In this document: positions 1 through 12,200 of the stretch, piece after piece
Layout of the letters: every line of letters starts with the position of its first letter
Position numbering within the stretch: position 1 is the first letter of the stretch
Assembly: GCA_017590115.1 (NCBI GenBank)
Contig: JAGGNK010013558.1
Location: forward strand, 16,944,574-17,008,573
Direction of reading: 5' to 3'
Length of the DNA: 64,000 nt
Origin: Montifringilla adamsi
Taxonomy: Eukaryota > Chordata > Aves > Passeriformes > Passeridae
Position numbers and translations under genes: made by a program
Notes under the pieces: generated by a model
Told to the model about the DNA's origin: nothing
The model's input: only the letters and a program-made list of their open reading frames with translations
Database searches by the model: none

Positions 1-2739
1 AGTAGAGTAAGATAAAAAGTAGGTGCTAGGAATTACCAGCCAAGCAGAGTCGTGGAAAGGTGCTTGCTGTAGGTGTCTGTGTACCAGGCACTGATGACAA
101 AGCATCTTTTCCTTTCTTTCTAATCAGGAGCTAATTGACTCAGAGAAAAATGTGTCATGGTCAGAGATCATCTAGGAGTGGGTGTGTAGAATGGATGGCT
201 TTGTGCTTGTGATACTTTTATGATGATAATACAGGTGAAGAAGGATTTTTTTTCCCATTTATTTCAATTCTCTTGGAGTGTTTGTGTAACTCAGTTTCAT
301 TTGAAAACCACATTGCTTCTGACACCATAATTTAGGATTTCATAGACTGGACTGGTGTTATTTTTATTATTTGAAAGCTCACTGTCGACCTGTGAGAATA
401 TGTAAAGCAGATGTGTCATCTGTACCTGCAGTGACACTTGCAGGCTGTGGTCAGGCCCAGAGCTGAGGTTTCGTACCAATATACACAGGCCTGATCTTTT
501 CGTTTTCTGTGATCGCTTTGTGTTTGGAAGGTCAAGGGGGTTAAGTTATTAAACTTGTAGCTATATAATTGTGTAAGCATGTCTGTAAATGAGCTGTGCT
601 GGAGCTGTGCTGTTACACATTTCTTTCTTGAATACTGTGGCATACAAAACTGAGAAACAGAATTCAGAGGAGATTGTTTTAGTGTCCCTTATGGTATGGA
701 AGAATTACGAACAGTTGTAAGAGAAGAGAATAAGCAAGAGGCTGAACCTTCAGGGACTCAGATATACACACAGGTCCTAAAGGTGAGGGGTCAGAAAGGG
801 CACAACAGACTTGTCTTGGCAATGTCCATTAGAGAAACTTTTGGAAGGTGTCAGGAGAATGTGACTTTACACCCCGTGTCACACAAAATCTGCAATAATT
901 GAGTCCAAGAGCTGAGAAAAAAAGTTGTAATATTTTTCCCCCCTCAGATATAAAAAAAAGTGACTGTTTTTCAGTGGTTATCTTTCTCCAGATGTTTTGA
1001 ATTGTATTTAATAGACCATCATGTGGAAAACTTGTATGGTGTAGTTCAGATGCATTGTATGAGGTTATCAGCATGAGGGACATCTTGTTTTTAGTATCAT
1101 TCTTTCACAAGCAACTGCCTCTTCCTGATATGACTGCATGCATCCTGTTTTAAAAGCTGTGAGCTGACAAGAATGACTGCTAATAATTTGGTGTATAGAG
1201 CAGTTTAAAAATGTTGCTTCTTCCAGTGTGAGCTTTCAAAGCAATGAGTCTTCTGAGAGTGTTTGAGAAAAGGGGATGTTCCATCATCATTGTTCTTTTA
1301 TTATCTTGTCAGGCACTGAGGGCAATAAACTGAAATTTTCAGAATTTTTATTTTTCCTTGAAGCTGTTGAAATTATTCTGTAATGGTATGAGGTTTTAAT
1401 TAAGTCAGGTGTCTTAAATTTATATTCAGAATCCCCTTGGTTTCAGGGTGAAAGAGGGGAAGTCAGAGGTACAGCACAAGATAATTTGTTTCACTTGATG
1501 CCTACAAAAAAGGAAAAGCGCTTTCTTCTAAAATTTCTGAGCCTATAGGCTGGCAAATTATGTTTGTTAGTCTGAGTTTAATAATACACGTATTTATTTA
1601 AACAGTTGGCTTCAGGGATTTGAAGCTTTTGAGTGCAGAAGGATTTCCTCTGAGAGACTTTGTTAATATCCTCCTGTGTTTCTTTTGAATATTGGGGGTT
1701 TTAAATATTTTGTCTTCTTGTTGTCCTCCTTATCTTTGTTCATAACATTCCAAATGGTGTTGTCTTAAATTTTTGTCATTTAAATGCATGTGAAGATCTT
1801 TGCTTTGAGAGGTGTTGGGCTATGAAAAAAGTGCCTGCAGTAAAAGTATTAATGGTTTCCATTAGGAAGCACTAAATTAGAACTCCTCCTTCAGGGGAAG
1901 GAGACAAAATTGTGGATGGCTGAAGAAAGATGTGGTCAGTTGATGGAAGCAAGAATTTGCTGAATATTGGAGATATGGAATATGGGTGATTTGCAGAAGT
2001 TGTAATTATGAACACAAATGCCCTGAAAATTCCTGAGGAACATGTAATGGCTTTGGATGTCATAGAATAATAATGAGTTTTAAATAGGTGCTTGTTGTTT
2101 CCTTTGTCACAAATATGAAAACTGCTAACCTGAATAGCTGCTTAAAAAAATGGAAAACTATCAATTGGAACAACTGAACTTTAAAAACTATTTTATCAAA
2201 TCTGTATTACAAAAACATGTAGAAGGCACTTGTTCTTAGTGAAGCACAGAGGAATTTAACAAGACTCACCAGGCTTTGTATTGGATTTAATATGAGATGA
2301 AATTTGAGGAGGGCAGAAACAACAAGAATTATCGTGATTGATAAATGATTTTTTTTCTCCCTAAAGAAAGGAAAAAGCTAATGGTCAATGTTTCTGTTCA
2401 TCACTGCTAATTCAGTGTCTTCAAGAAACTAGTAAAATGTGGTATTGAAACTGTTGGAAATTCGGGATTTTAAAATGGAATGTTCCTGAATATTGAAGTA
2501 ATTTAGGTGCTGTATGCAAAATAGGAGGAAAGTACCTTAAAAGACTGATGGTTTGTTCAGGAGGTGAAACAGGGTAATGGGAGAGTTGCAAATTTCAACT
2601 ACTGCTCCTGTCATGGCATTCTGATGCTCCTGGTGACTCCTGGCTGAATTTTTTCTAGGCTTATCTCCAAAGGAGACTTTGGTTCCCGGTGGGATGAGAT
2701 GTAACCTCATATCCCCCAGTTATCCCCAAGCTGCTTCCA

Positions 2740-3265
2740 GTAAATCTTCCCGCACATCCCCTCGGCCTGCCCTCGCCGGGAGGCGCTCACCTTTAGTGGG
2801 TTGCAGACCCTTGTGCCTCTGTTTGTAGTTTTCCCCTTGTGTTTTTGCTGAGGAGTTGGACTCCCGTCCTGTCGAGTTAAGCCTAGTGGTGACATCCTTG
2901 TTTCTACACTTCTCTCCTGAGGATGCTCTGAACTAGTCCGTGCACCCCGTTGTTGTCACACACATATTTACGACGTGTTGTGTGTTAGCACAAGGTGCTT
3001 ATGTCAAATTTGCACTAGATTCCAGCAGGAAGTGACAGAGTCATTCCCTTGAGAAGCTGCCATGGGAGAGGGGATCGGAAGGTTCCTACAAAGAGTTTCA
3101 AGCAGAAATTGCTTTTTCTTCAAAGCTGAAGGAAGGGCTTGCGATCCGAGCCCAGATCCCCCGTGCAGCCCCGTTCGGAGCCCCCGCAGCTCCCTCTGGT
3201 GATCCCGGCGTGCCCGTGCAGCCCCGGGGGCTTGGCCGAGCCTCCGATGAGCGAAACCATCAGCT
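2740..3265. promoter_or_regulatory. Two small CpG-rich patches (candidate regulatory DNA)
   Basis: Around 2745-2790 and 3135-3265 the otherwise CpG-poor sequence becomes GC-rich. The second patch has roughly a dozen CpGs in 130 bp. No TATA box, recognised exon or ORF of known family accompanies them. They could be a weak alternative promoter, an enhancer, or simply a GC-rich island. The ORFs crossing the patch on both strands are proline/arginine-rich, as expected from base composition alone. Confidence 0.2.
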
Positions 3266-6200
3266 CCTGCCACGGGACTGAAGGAACACTTCAGAGCAAG
3301 CCGAGGCTGCAGCCAACCTCGTGTTACTCTTGGGTGCCATTGGGTTTTGCTGCCTTTTTGTTTTATTCTTTTCACCATCTAATTTTTGTCTCGGGGGAGA
3401 GGGAAGTCATTAAAGGATCTGTAGACTGTCCTGTTAACACTGGCTCTAGGCAAGCGTAACCAGTGTGATTGCATGAGATAAAAGGATTCCAGCTCTATGG
3501 CTGTGTTGCTGAGGAGCAAGTGAAGCATGGTATGGGGAAGAGGGACGAACAAAGAGTGTGTATATGAAAATTTTTATTCTGTATTCTGTAGCCCATTTAA
3601 TTTATGTTATTAAAATATGGAGAAATAGTGGAAGTAAATTTAAAATTAGTCTGTACTGTAACAGTAAAAAGTGATTTTGCAAATAATAAAATGTGGAGAA
3701 TTTCCATTTCCCTTGTTTTTCAACTCTTCTGTTATTCCCTGATCTTTTAGAGTATCCCCTCTTTTCAGTGTGTTTCTCTTCAGTTCTCCACATAATCTTA
3801 AATGTGTGCCAGCTGTGGCCAGGCTGAGCGCAGCTGCCTGCTGACTGCCCAGGCATCCCCCAGGACCTGCTGCCTCTGGTCACTGCAGGGCACTGCTCTG
3901 CCCAGAACTTCTCTGCAAATGCCAGGTCAAAAATTCTGCAGCACTTCTGGGAAATCTCAAAAATAATCGATGCATTTGCTATAGTACTTGGTTGAAACGG
4001 ACCAATATAATCAGAAACCATTAATGAGGGAGAACAGACTGTGGTGAAGTAAACCTCATTTTATTAAAAAAGTAAGTTATAAAGCTGTGGAAATAGGTCT
4101 GTCTTCAGGGTTTTAATGCCATCATTGAGGATGCTCTAGTCTAATATCAGCAAACTCTTAAGTTTTTATTTAATTTTACTAAAATAAGACTTAAAGTTAG
4201 GGTCATTTAAAACTGCATTCAGTTTCTTAACTTGCTTTGTTTTTAATGTATTTGCTTGTTCTAAATATCATGTTAGGCTGAAATTCATTAGTTCAGCAAA
4301 ATAAATATATCTTCATTTTGATGAGGCCTGCTTTTAAGTTCATGGGAAGATAGGAAGACACAAGGAAGAAATTCCAACTATCTTCTTAAGAGATATTAAT
4401 AAATTTGTCTAAAGCCCCCACTTCACCTCCTCCCCCATGTGATGCTCATATCTGTGCTTTATGTAGGACTTTCTGGATCCAATTTTTTTAACAAGTTTTA
4501 AGGGCTGAATTTTTCTATAATAAAACCTATCACAATATTGCTACTGTCTGAGTAGTTCTCAAAAGAAGTTTTTACCTGCTTTTGAGTCATTCAGTCCTTG
4601 AATGAAATGTTAATGAGAGGATGATCTGATAAACTTCTTGAAATCTTTCTGTGCAACGAACTCCTAATTGAGGATTTTCCTTCAGATCTGTTTGTTTTAA
4701 GGCACCTAAGTTGGTTTTTTGTAGCTGTCTTGCGTGCATGTAGATAATGCCTACAAGCAAGCCACAAAGGTCTTGGCGTGTTGTTTTTCTAAGGCTTGAA
4801 TGACTAATTTTCTGAATGTGTAAGTAGCAACAGCCTTTCGTGTGAAGTTTCTTTTGTGCTTGTTACGGCTGTAGAAGCAGGAGAAAGTAAGCACAGCCTA
4901 AAATTCAGAGCTGCAATCTGATGAGGAATCCTCCCAGCTTATCTGGAAGAGCTGAGATCACAGTTCTTGCTTCTGTCTTACCCGTTCTTCTCTGCTTTTA
5001 ATTCTTAGTGGTCTCCTCTGCTTAGTCTTAGTGGCTTATAAGATTTTTCAGTGGCATAATTAGCTTATCTTAAAATAGTCTGATCTGGTGGCAGTATTGG
5101 GACAATGACGGGACAGCCAGCCCAGCCCAGTCACACACAGTCAACCACAGAGATGTGTCAGTGTTTGGGCCACTCAGCAGGAAGGGAGGAGTAGGTGAAA
5201 ATCTTTTGAGGATATAAATGGACCTTGAACATGAATGATTCAGTTCACCTGTGCTAGGATTTACACACGTTTTCCTTCAGGAATTTGGCAACAGCCTGAT
5301 AAAATGACTAGAAAGCACCTTCTCCTTGGTTTCAACCAAGATACAAGTGGAATGCAAACAAAAAAATTAAGTTCCAGTTCAGTTCATTTCCTTGGGTTCT
5401 TTTTTAGATTTGTAGCATTCGTGTCTGCTCTGTTTATCAGCCCTCACACTTCAGAGAGTGAGCCTCATCTTACTTCAGATGCCTTGGTTCAAACTTACCA
5501 GTGTTTCAGGTCTGAGACCTTTAAAGTTTGAAGTGTCCGACCATTAACGTTTATACTTCCTTGAGACTGTATCTCTGGGCTTCATACTTTCTATAATTGT
5601 CTTGTCTTCTGTCTTCATTTCCATCTCTCTAGACAAATACAAATTTAGACAAGGGCACAATTGCATGTGTTAATGAAGATTGTTGTAGGTACACCGGTTC
5701 TGAGGGGTAAACTCTACATTTAAAATGCCTTTCTTGGAAGAGCTGCTGCTGCAGTTGCTATTGTGGTTGCTACAATCTTGAACAAGGGATTAGAATACTT
5801 TTTATTTCTTGTTACTATGCAGGGAAAGGAACTTGATCTACATTACATTCAGGATGTCTCTTGTGAGTGATTTATTCTGTATTTTCTGAAAGTTGTCCCT
5901 TTCTTTAGATTTCAGTAGAAGAGTACTTTTTCTGAAATTCATAAACTCCCTAAATTTATGTGCCACTATCATGATTTTTTTGTTGATTAAAATGGATTTC
6001 AGCATTTCCCTTACAACTCACTCATTCACGCTAGGGCTCTCCAATATTGGCTACTCTTGACTGCAAGGAGAAAATTTAGTTTTGTTATTTCAATGTGTAA
6101 AATGCTTTTTAGGGAAGGTTTATTCTCTTTGCCCTGATACCTGTTCATTCTGGGGTCTAATGAAACTTCTGTGTTTACACTTTCAGGTACTGCATTTTCA

Positions 6201-7196
6201 TCTCTTAAACCCTGCAAAAAATGTAGTAAGAGATGCTTTTGTTACATTTGAGTTTGCAGACCTTCATTGAAAAACTAATTTGGACTCTGCAAGACATAGT
6301 TGAAAACAAATTCTTCTGCTAATGTTTGAGTTCTGCTTCCAGGTGGATTTGATGTACTACCTCCATGCAGGAAGTGAGAAAAGGAGTTTTAACTATACAT
6401 TAATGTCTTGCCTGTGCTGCAGTGTTCTTTGAGCTTGTCTTGTAAATGGCTGTAGCCAGGCAAGCCCTCTGTGCAGTTTAATGTTTAACTCTGGTTTTAT
6501 TTTGTTGCTATTGCTGGTGCCCTTACGCATGCAGATAGAGTTGCACTATAACTGAGGCTGGGTGGGGAAACTGGCCTCTCTTCCTGTTTAAGCTGTGGAT
6601 CCCAAAGGCTTGGTCTAGGCATGATTTTAGTAACATTGAATTAAATTTAGTAACAAACTACTTTACAAGGTCCACTTATTCCAGTGCAACTTCCTAGACT
6701 ACTTTAGATAAAGTCACCTTCCAGTGGGATTTGGGACATTTCTTGTAATGCTTGGTTCTTTGTGTTGTGTGTATGGAGTTGGGTCTTTTTCCTTTCTTTT
6801 CTTTTTTTCCTGGTTTCTCCCACTTTCATTAACTGTGCTTACAATGAGTTTTCAGTGAATTAGTGTCAGTGTTCCAGTGAAATCCTTGGCTGTACTGATG
6901 ACGTAAGTGGTGGAGATCTTATTCTGGAATTCTTTCTACTGTCTCCTTGTGTCTGTTAGACCTATTTAGATGAAAATGCTGTAGGCCAATGGCATTGCCT
7001 GTGTGCTTGTTCCCTGCTATAATATTAATGTTTATGTCTTAGAGGTATTAGTAGAGAGATTATTAGGAGGGGAAGTCTAGCACAGAAAAGCTTCCTGTGG
7101 ATGACAGGATGCAGTAGTGGTGAATTCTGTCAGGGTTCCCATGGTAGTGAATGTGTTTTCTTTAATACACATTACTCAGATCTTGCTATTGTCTTT

Positions 7197-7222
7197 ATAA
7201 TACAGCGTGGTGGCTGTATTAT
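7197..7222. repeat. Inverted repeat, 10-bp arms, 6-nt loop
   Basis: ATAATACAGC at 7197-7206 is matched by its exact reverse complement GCTGTATTAT at 7213-7222 around GTGGTG. No flanking duplications or mobile-element features are visible. Confidence 0.5.
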
Positions 7223-9109
7223 TGTCAATACACAAGTTGCCTTAGCAAAACCTTTTGAAGCGCTGTAAAAAAATATGTGAAACCATGTTTGGCAAAAAAT
7301 GCTGAAGGGTTTTAATGGTTCCTGAGTGTGTAGGGAACAGTCTTTTCCCCCTTTTGGCAGTCACATGAACTTTTGAATCCAAGTCTTTGTCTCCTTCTCC
7401 TCTGCTGTATTCACATACAAAATTAAATTATTTAACTTTAATTTTAGCAATAGGAGACAATTTGAGCGTAATTAAAGCAGTGTATCTGTCTAAATGAGTG
7501 ATACCTAATTGGATTGGCATTGTTTAGAGAGCGTGTGCAGTCATTCTTTGTGAATCTGTACATTTCTCTTTTAGATCTGCAATAAATATTGAAGTATCAC
7601 TGTTCAATCTAATGAACGTAGCTTTAGATCTGCACTTTGATTGCTGCTCTCAACTTCCAGTTGGTTGAGATGCTGTTCTGCAATTTCTGATTTCAGCCTT
7701 CTTACTGCCTGGGGTTCATGCTCTGCCTGTGGGGAGATGCACTCGGTCTGGAGATGCTCAGAGTCATTTGGATAATGAGAATGATAATATCCATACCATT
7801 TTAAGAAATTTTTTAAAAAAGTGTTTCTGGGTTCTAGTGCCCTTTTGCTAGTCTCAAGCAGTTTATTTATGAAATCTCCTAAACTAGAAGATCCTTCACC
7901 CACATCTGAGGTCTGTGTATCTCATAAACAGGCCTTGGCTATTTTTCCTGTACAGTACCTTCCTGGACTTAATAACACTGTCATTTAAAAGACTTGGCAG
8001 GGCACTATACTGAAGAGGAATACAATAGGAAAAATATTACTCATTAGATCTGTCTTCTGGATTAGTCCAAATTTGGGAAGTAGTCTGTCTGATTCCCTCA
8101 GACCTCAGATCCCCTCTCAGATCAACAGTAAAGCTCTGTTTTGATAAATGTAGATAGGTAGATGTATACAGGACACCTTTAAACTCATTTAATGTACCTG
8201 TGCCAGTCAGCGGCATGCTAGGATAGCACACAGAAAGCATTTAGTTCATTATCCCTACTGCTTGAAAATCCATCATTTCACAAAACGCTTGTTAGCTGTA
8301 GCACCTAAATGGGGCAGACCTGTTTCTTAATGAAGAACATGTTTTCAGTGTCGTATTTGTCATCATTAAGGCTTTGGGAAACTGGGTTAATATGTTCAGT
8401 TGTGATTATGCACTAGCAAGATGTGGATGGCAGTGCACCTGCTTTTTGAGGTGGATACATTTTCTCACGTGGTCTCGTGTGGTTTGTAGCTGTGAATTCC
8501 TGTCTCAGCTCTTCTTTACATCTTTAGCTGCTTTACTGAAATTATTTGATGTGTTCCAGTAAAGCAAGTTACAGCACCCACCAACTTTTACTCTTTTTCC
8601 ATTTGTTTCTTTATTAGATGTGTTTTGGTCATTTTTTGTGTGTTGTGAGAACATACTAATGTTTTTTGATAAAGCAAATGTTGCTGCATGAAATGCCTTC
8701 AAAAGTAGATTACTGTGGCAAATTTAAGTCAGACATCCTTTTAAAAACTGAAATCTTGTTTATGTATTTAATTTAGGTGATTAAACTACAATGAAGCTTG
8801 TGGCTTTCGATAAAACTTGCAGTTCCAGAACTTGCCTGTGGTCTTGATTGATGTCTCTGTTCTAAGATTTGGCTCAGATGGCCTTTAACAAATTGGGAAA
8901 ACCAGGGAATGTAATAATTTCATTTAATTTTGGTATTTATGTGTGACAGAGGCTTCTGAAGTGCCCAGCATACAGGTCTTGGGGTGTGGCAATGGTCGGA
9001 TGATGATGGTGGCACTTTCTGCCTGTTGTAATTTGACTTGACCAAATGGATGCCTGAGAGCTTTAACTGAGGACTGTATTCTGCCAAGTATTATTTCCAT
9101 CAGCTTTTG

Positions 9110-9119
9110 CTATTTATAA
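9110..9119. promoter_or_regulatory. MEF2-consensus-like site CTATTTATAA
   Basis: Fits YTAWWWWTAR. This consensus is loose and should occur more than ten times by chance in 64 kb of AT-rich DNA, so it is weak evidence alone. A similar weak match (TTATTTATAA) ends at 28740. Confidence 0.2.
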
Positions 9120-9261
9120 ATATGCAAGATAAAAAATTAGAAATAATTTTCTAGTGCAAGTGCTGTGTTTTTGCATTTGTTTTCAGTTCTCGAGTTGATA
9201 CCTGTAGGTTAAATTAAAAGTGCAAATTGTGACCTGGGAGATCTCAGTGCCTCAAATTTGC

Positions 9262-9284
9262 CTGCTAATCCATTAGATTAGCAG
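9262..9284. repeat. Inverted repeat with homeodomain-like cores
   Basis: CTGCTAATC at 9262-9270 and GATTAGCAG at 9276-9284 are exact reverse complements around the 5-nt loop CATTA. The segment contains TAATCC, ATTA and GATTA cores typical of homeodomain binding sites. Function is unknown. Confidence 0.45.
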
Positions 9285-12200
9285 CACGTTACTTCATTGG
9301 CAGACCTTGCCTTGTTTTGAATATTTTTTATTGCCATTGAGAACATTTGAGATTGGTGCCTTGCCTTTGAAATAGTGGATTCCTTGCTGACCATGTGCAG
9401 ATGCCTTAATCTGCACCTCCCTGCCTGGGTGCAGTTGGACACTCTCGAGCTCTGTCCTGTGTCAGTGTGACAGGGCAGGAGTGGAGGAGGTGTGGGGTGA
9501 TGTGTCACTTGGCTAAAAGCAAGTGCAGTAAGCAGCTGAAGCTGTGTTGCCTGGGATTTTTGGAGTGATGATCTGGATGAGTGAACGTGTCAGATTTCAG
9601 CTGTTTATTCTCTAAAATTTTTTTTTTTAGATAGTTGCAAGTAAACAAGGAGTATTTCCACCACACCCCCTTCTGTTTTCTGTGCTGTTTTTTTGAGCTT
9701 TCTTTTATTTCACTTCCTGGTGGGTAGATGGCAAGTTCTCTGGCAGATTTACCTATTAAAGTGCTGGTGTATTTTCTCCTGAGAAAGCGAGTGTTGTGGA
9801 TTCTACTCTTGGCAAGTATATATTCTTTTACTTTTCTTAATATCCTCCATTTCTGGTGTGTCTTCTAGTGTTTCCATGAATACAGTTCTACATCTGTCAG
9901 CTGGGTACGTTGCATTAACAGATTTTTGTTTCTTCTTTTCACCTGGGGTCTTGAAAAGCAGATGCTCCAAAACTGACTGATTAGGTACCAACACTTTTGG
10001 AGAAATAAAACAATTATCTGATCTGAAAAAGCATCTGCATAGCTTTACATTATGCAAGCTCTACTTTGGTTGATAATCATGTTGGATAGGTTTCAATTTC
10101 TGCCTGTTGCTGATGGTTTTTATTTGCTTCTGAAGTAAGAGTAACCTGTAGCACTTCACAGCTGCAGATAATTTAATTCCAAGTCCTTCACCAAGGTCAG
10201 TGGGATTTTTTTATGCTTTGTATAATATTGAGCATTTATTTTTCTTAGTCAAAACTTGTTGCATGTGATATGTAAGATTGTAAGGCATCTTAATATTATT
10301 TGCTTACAGAAGAAACTGTTTATTTAGTTTTTACTGTATTGATAAAACTTGGAAGCTGCTTTTTAATTGTGCAGTCAGAAACATGTTCTTTAAAAAGATG
10401 AAAAATATGTTTTTTGTAGACAAGTTGTATTTGTCGATTCCAATTCCTAGTTTCGTATTCGTATGGAAGTTTACCAGTTCAGTTATTTCATGACTTTTCA
10501 GTGGGGTTTTTTATTAGTGCAGCTCTTGGTTTTAGTTCTGTGTGTTCTTTTTGTGAAGGGAATCCAGTGTATGTGTGAGTTACTGAGTACTCCTAGTGTG
10601 CTGGGACATGTGTTGTGCTGTTCTGCAATGCTGGGACTTTGCTAATAGCAGGTCAGAATGGTTTGCACCTCTTAAGTCATCAATGTGGAAAAAATACCAA
10701 ATAAGATGTAATGAAAAAATGGGTTCAGCTCTGGTGCAGATAGGAAAGGGATGGCTTAAATATTCGAACAGTAACAAGTCAAATGCCAAGTTTGGAACAC
10801 GATAATTCAGCCAGGCTCACATTTGTGACAGCTCTGCAGAGGTGAAGAATGCTTCTTGAGGAGGAATTTTTTTCTTTCCTCTTCTCAGCGACAGCTTCAG
10901 TGCTCCCCTGGGTCGGGGGGCGGGGAGCTCTTCCCAGCAGCTGCACAGAAACCTGTAAGTGCAAGGATGGCCCAGATTCGATGCTGGAGCTTCAGGCAGA
11001 GTTCTGCTCTGTGTTAGCACTTGGTCCATGTGACGCTGTTTGACCGGATAAAGGCTCTCAATCATGTGCTGATGTGTGACACTAAATGAATATTCTCTGT
11101 GTAGCTAATAGAAGTGTTTCTCCTGCTAAAAAAAATAAGTCCCTCCTATATTAGAAATGATTTCGTTCTCCAACATGGTCCCTTAGAGCAGAAATTCTAA
11201 TGTCAAAATGAAACCTGGTCAATATATCAGGACCATACTGCAGACATTTTACAGTTTGGTGCTTAACCTTTGGGTGACTAAAATTAAAAGTGTTATAATA
11301 ATTTTCTTCTGTAAAAATGTGGTATTCTGTATCTTTCTGTCAGTGTATTATTTGATAAATGCTGGTGTGCTCTGCAGAGTAATTAAGGGAGGTCTCTGAA
11401 TAATGAGCTAGTTTAAAGCATCATCTGCTCAAAATCCAGGCATACCTCTACCTTTGCCTCTCCTTGTTCTCTTGGAATGCTTATAGCAGATCTTTGTTGT
11501 GGGTAAGCTGGTACCTGCTGGTAGTTCTGTCTGGTTTCCAGCTGTTCCCACCAATGGAAAGTGAAGATCAGTGAAGTATGAACCATCTCACAGAATTTCT
11601 GTTTAAGAGGAGCAGTGTCAGGATCTGCTTCTACATTGCAGCAAACATGCAATTGCAGCAAAAGTAGGTCTGTGAGAACTTTCACCTACCCCCTGTGGAT
11701 ATGGTTGCACTAGAGAAGCAACAGTCCAGGATTTTTATGTGGGCTAGCTGCCTAAATATTTACCAAAGGTCTGTATGATTCCCCCTGCCTCCAACGTCAG
11801 CTAAAGCTTGTTGTGATTACACCCTTACTGATAAGTGTTTGAGTTAGGCTTTCCCCTGTGCTTAGTAAAAGAAAAGGATTAATGCATATTCCTCCAGCAG
11901 ACTACAGATAACCTCTCTTGACCTTGGTGATCAAGTCTATTCCCCTTTTATCTTTGCATTCTCCAAGGCACCAATCTGAAGCCATGGAATATATGATCCT
12001 GTGTTGGTCTAGAGGCTGCTTTTAGAAGAGTTTGCCTTCCTTACCCCATTATGCTGGCATTCTCTGCAGTGGTGTCCTCTTGTAGTATGACATATTAAAG
12101 TATTGTAACAGGATGATGAAATATTTTTAGGGTGTGCTCCATTAATTTTGACAACTCAGATTTGTTTGTGTTTTTTATATGCCAGTGTGTGTATTTCTAG

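Noticed and set aside
2707..2895. Minus-strand ORF followed by a donor-like GGTGAGCG, considered as an antisense exon
   Set aside because: No partner exon, acceptor support or protein similarity could be identified.
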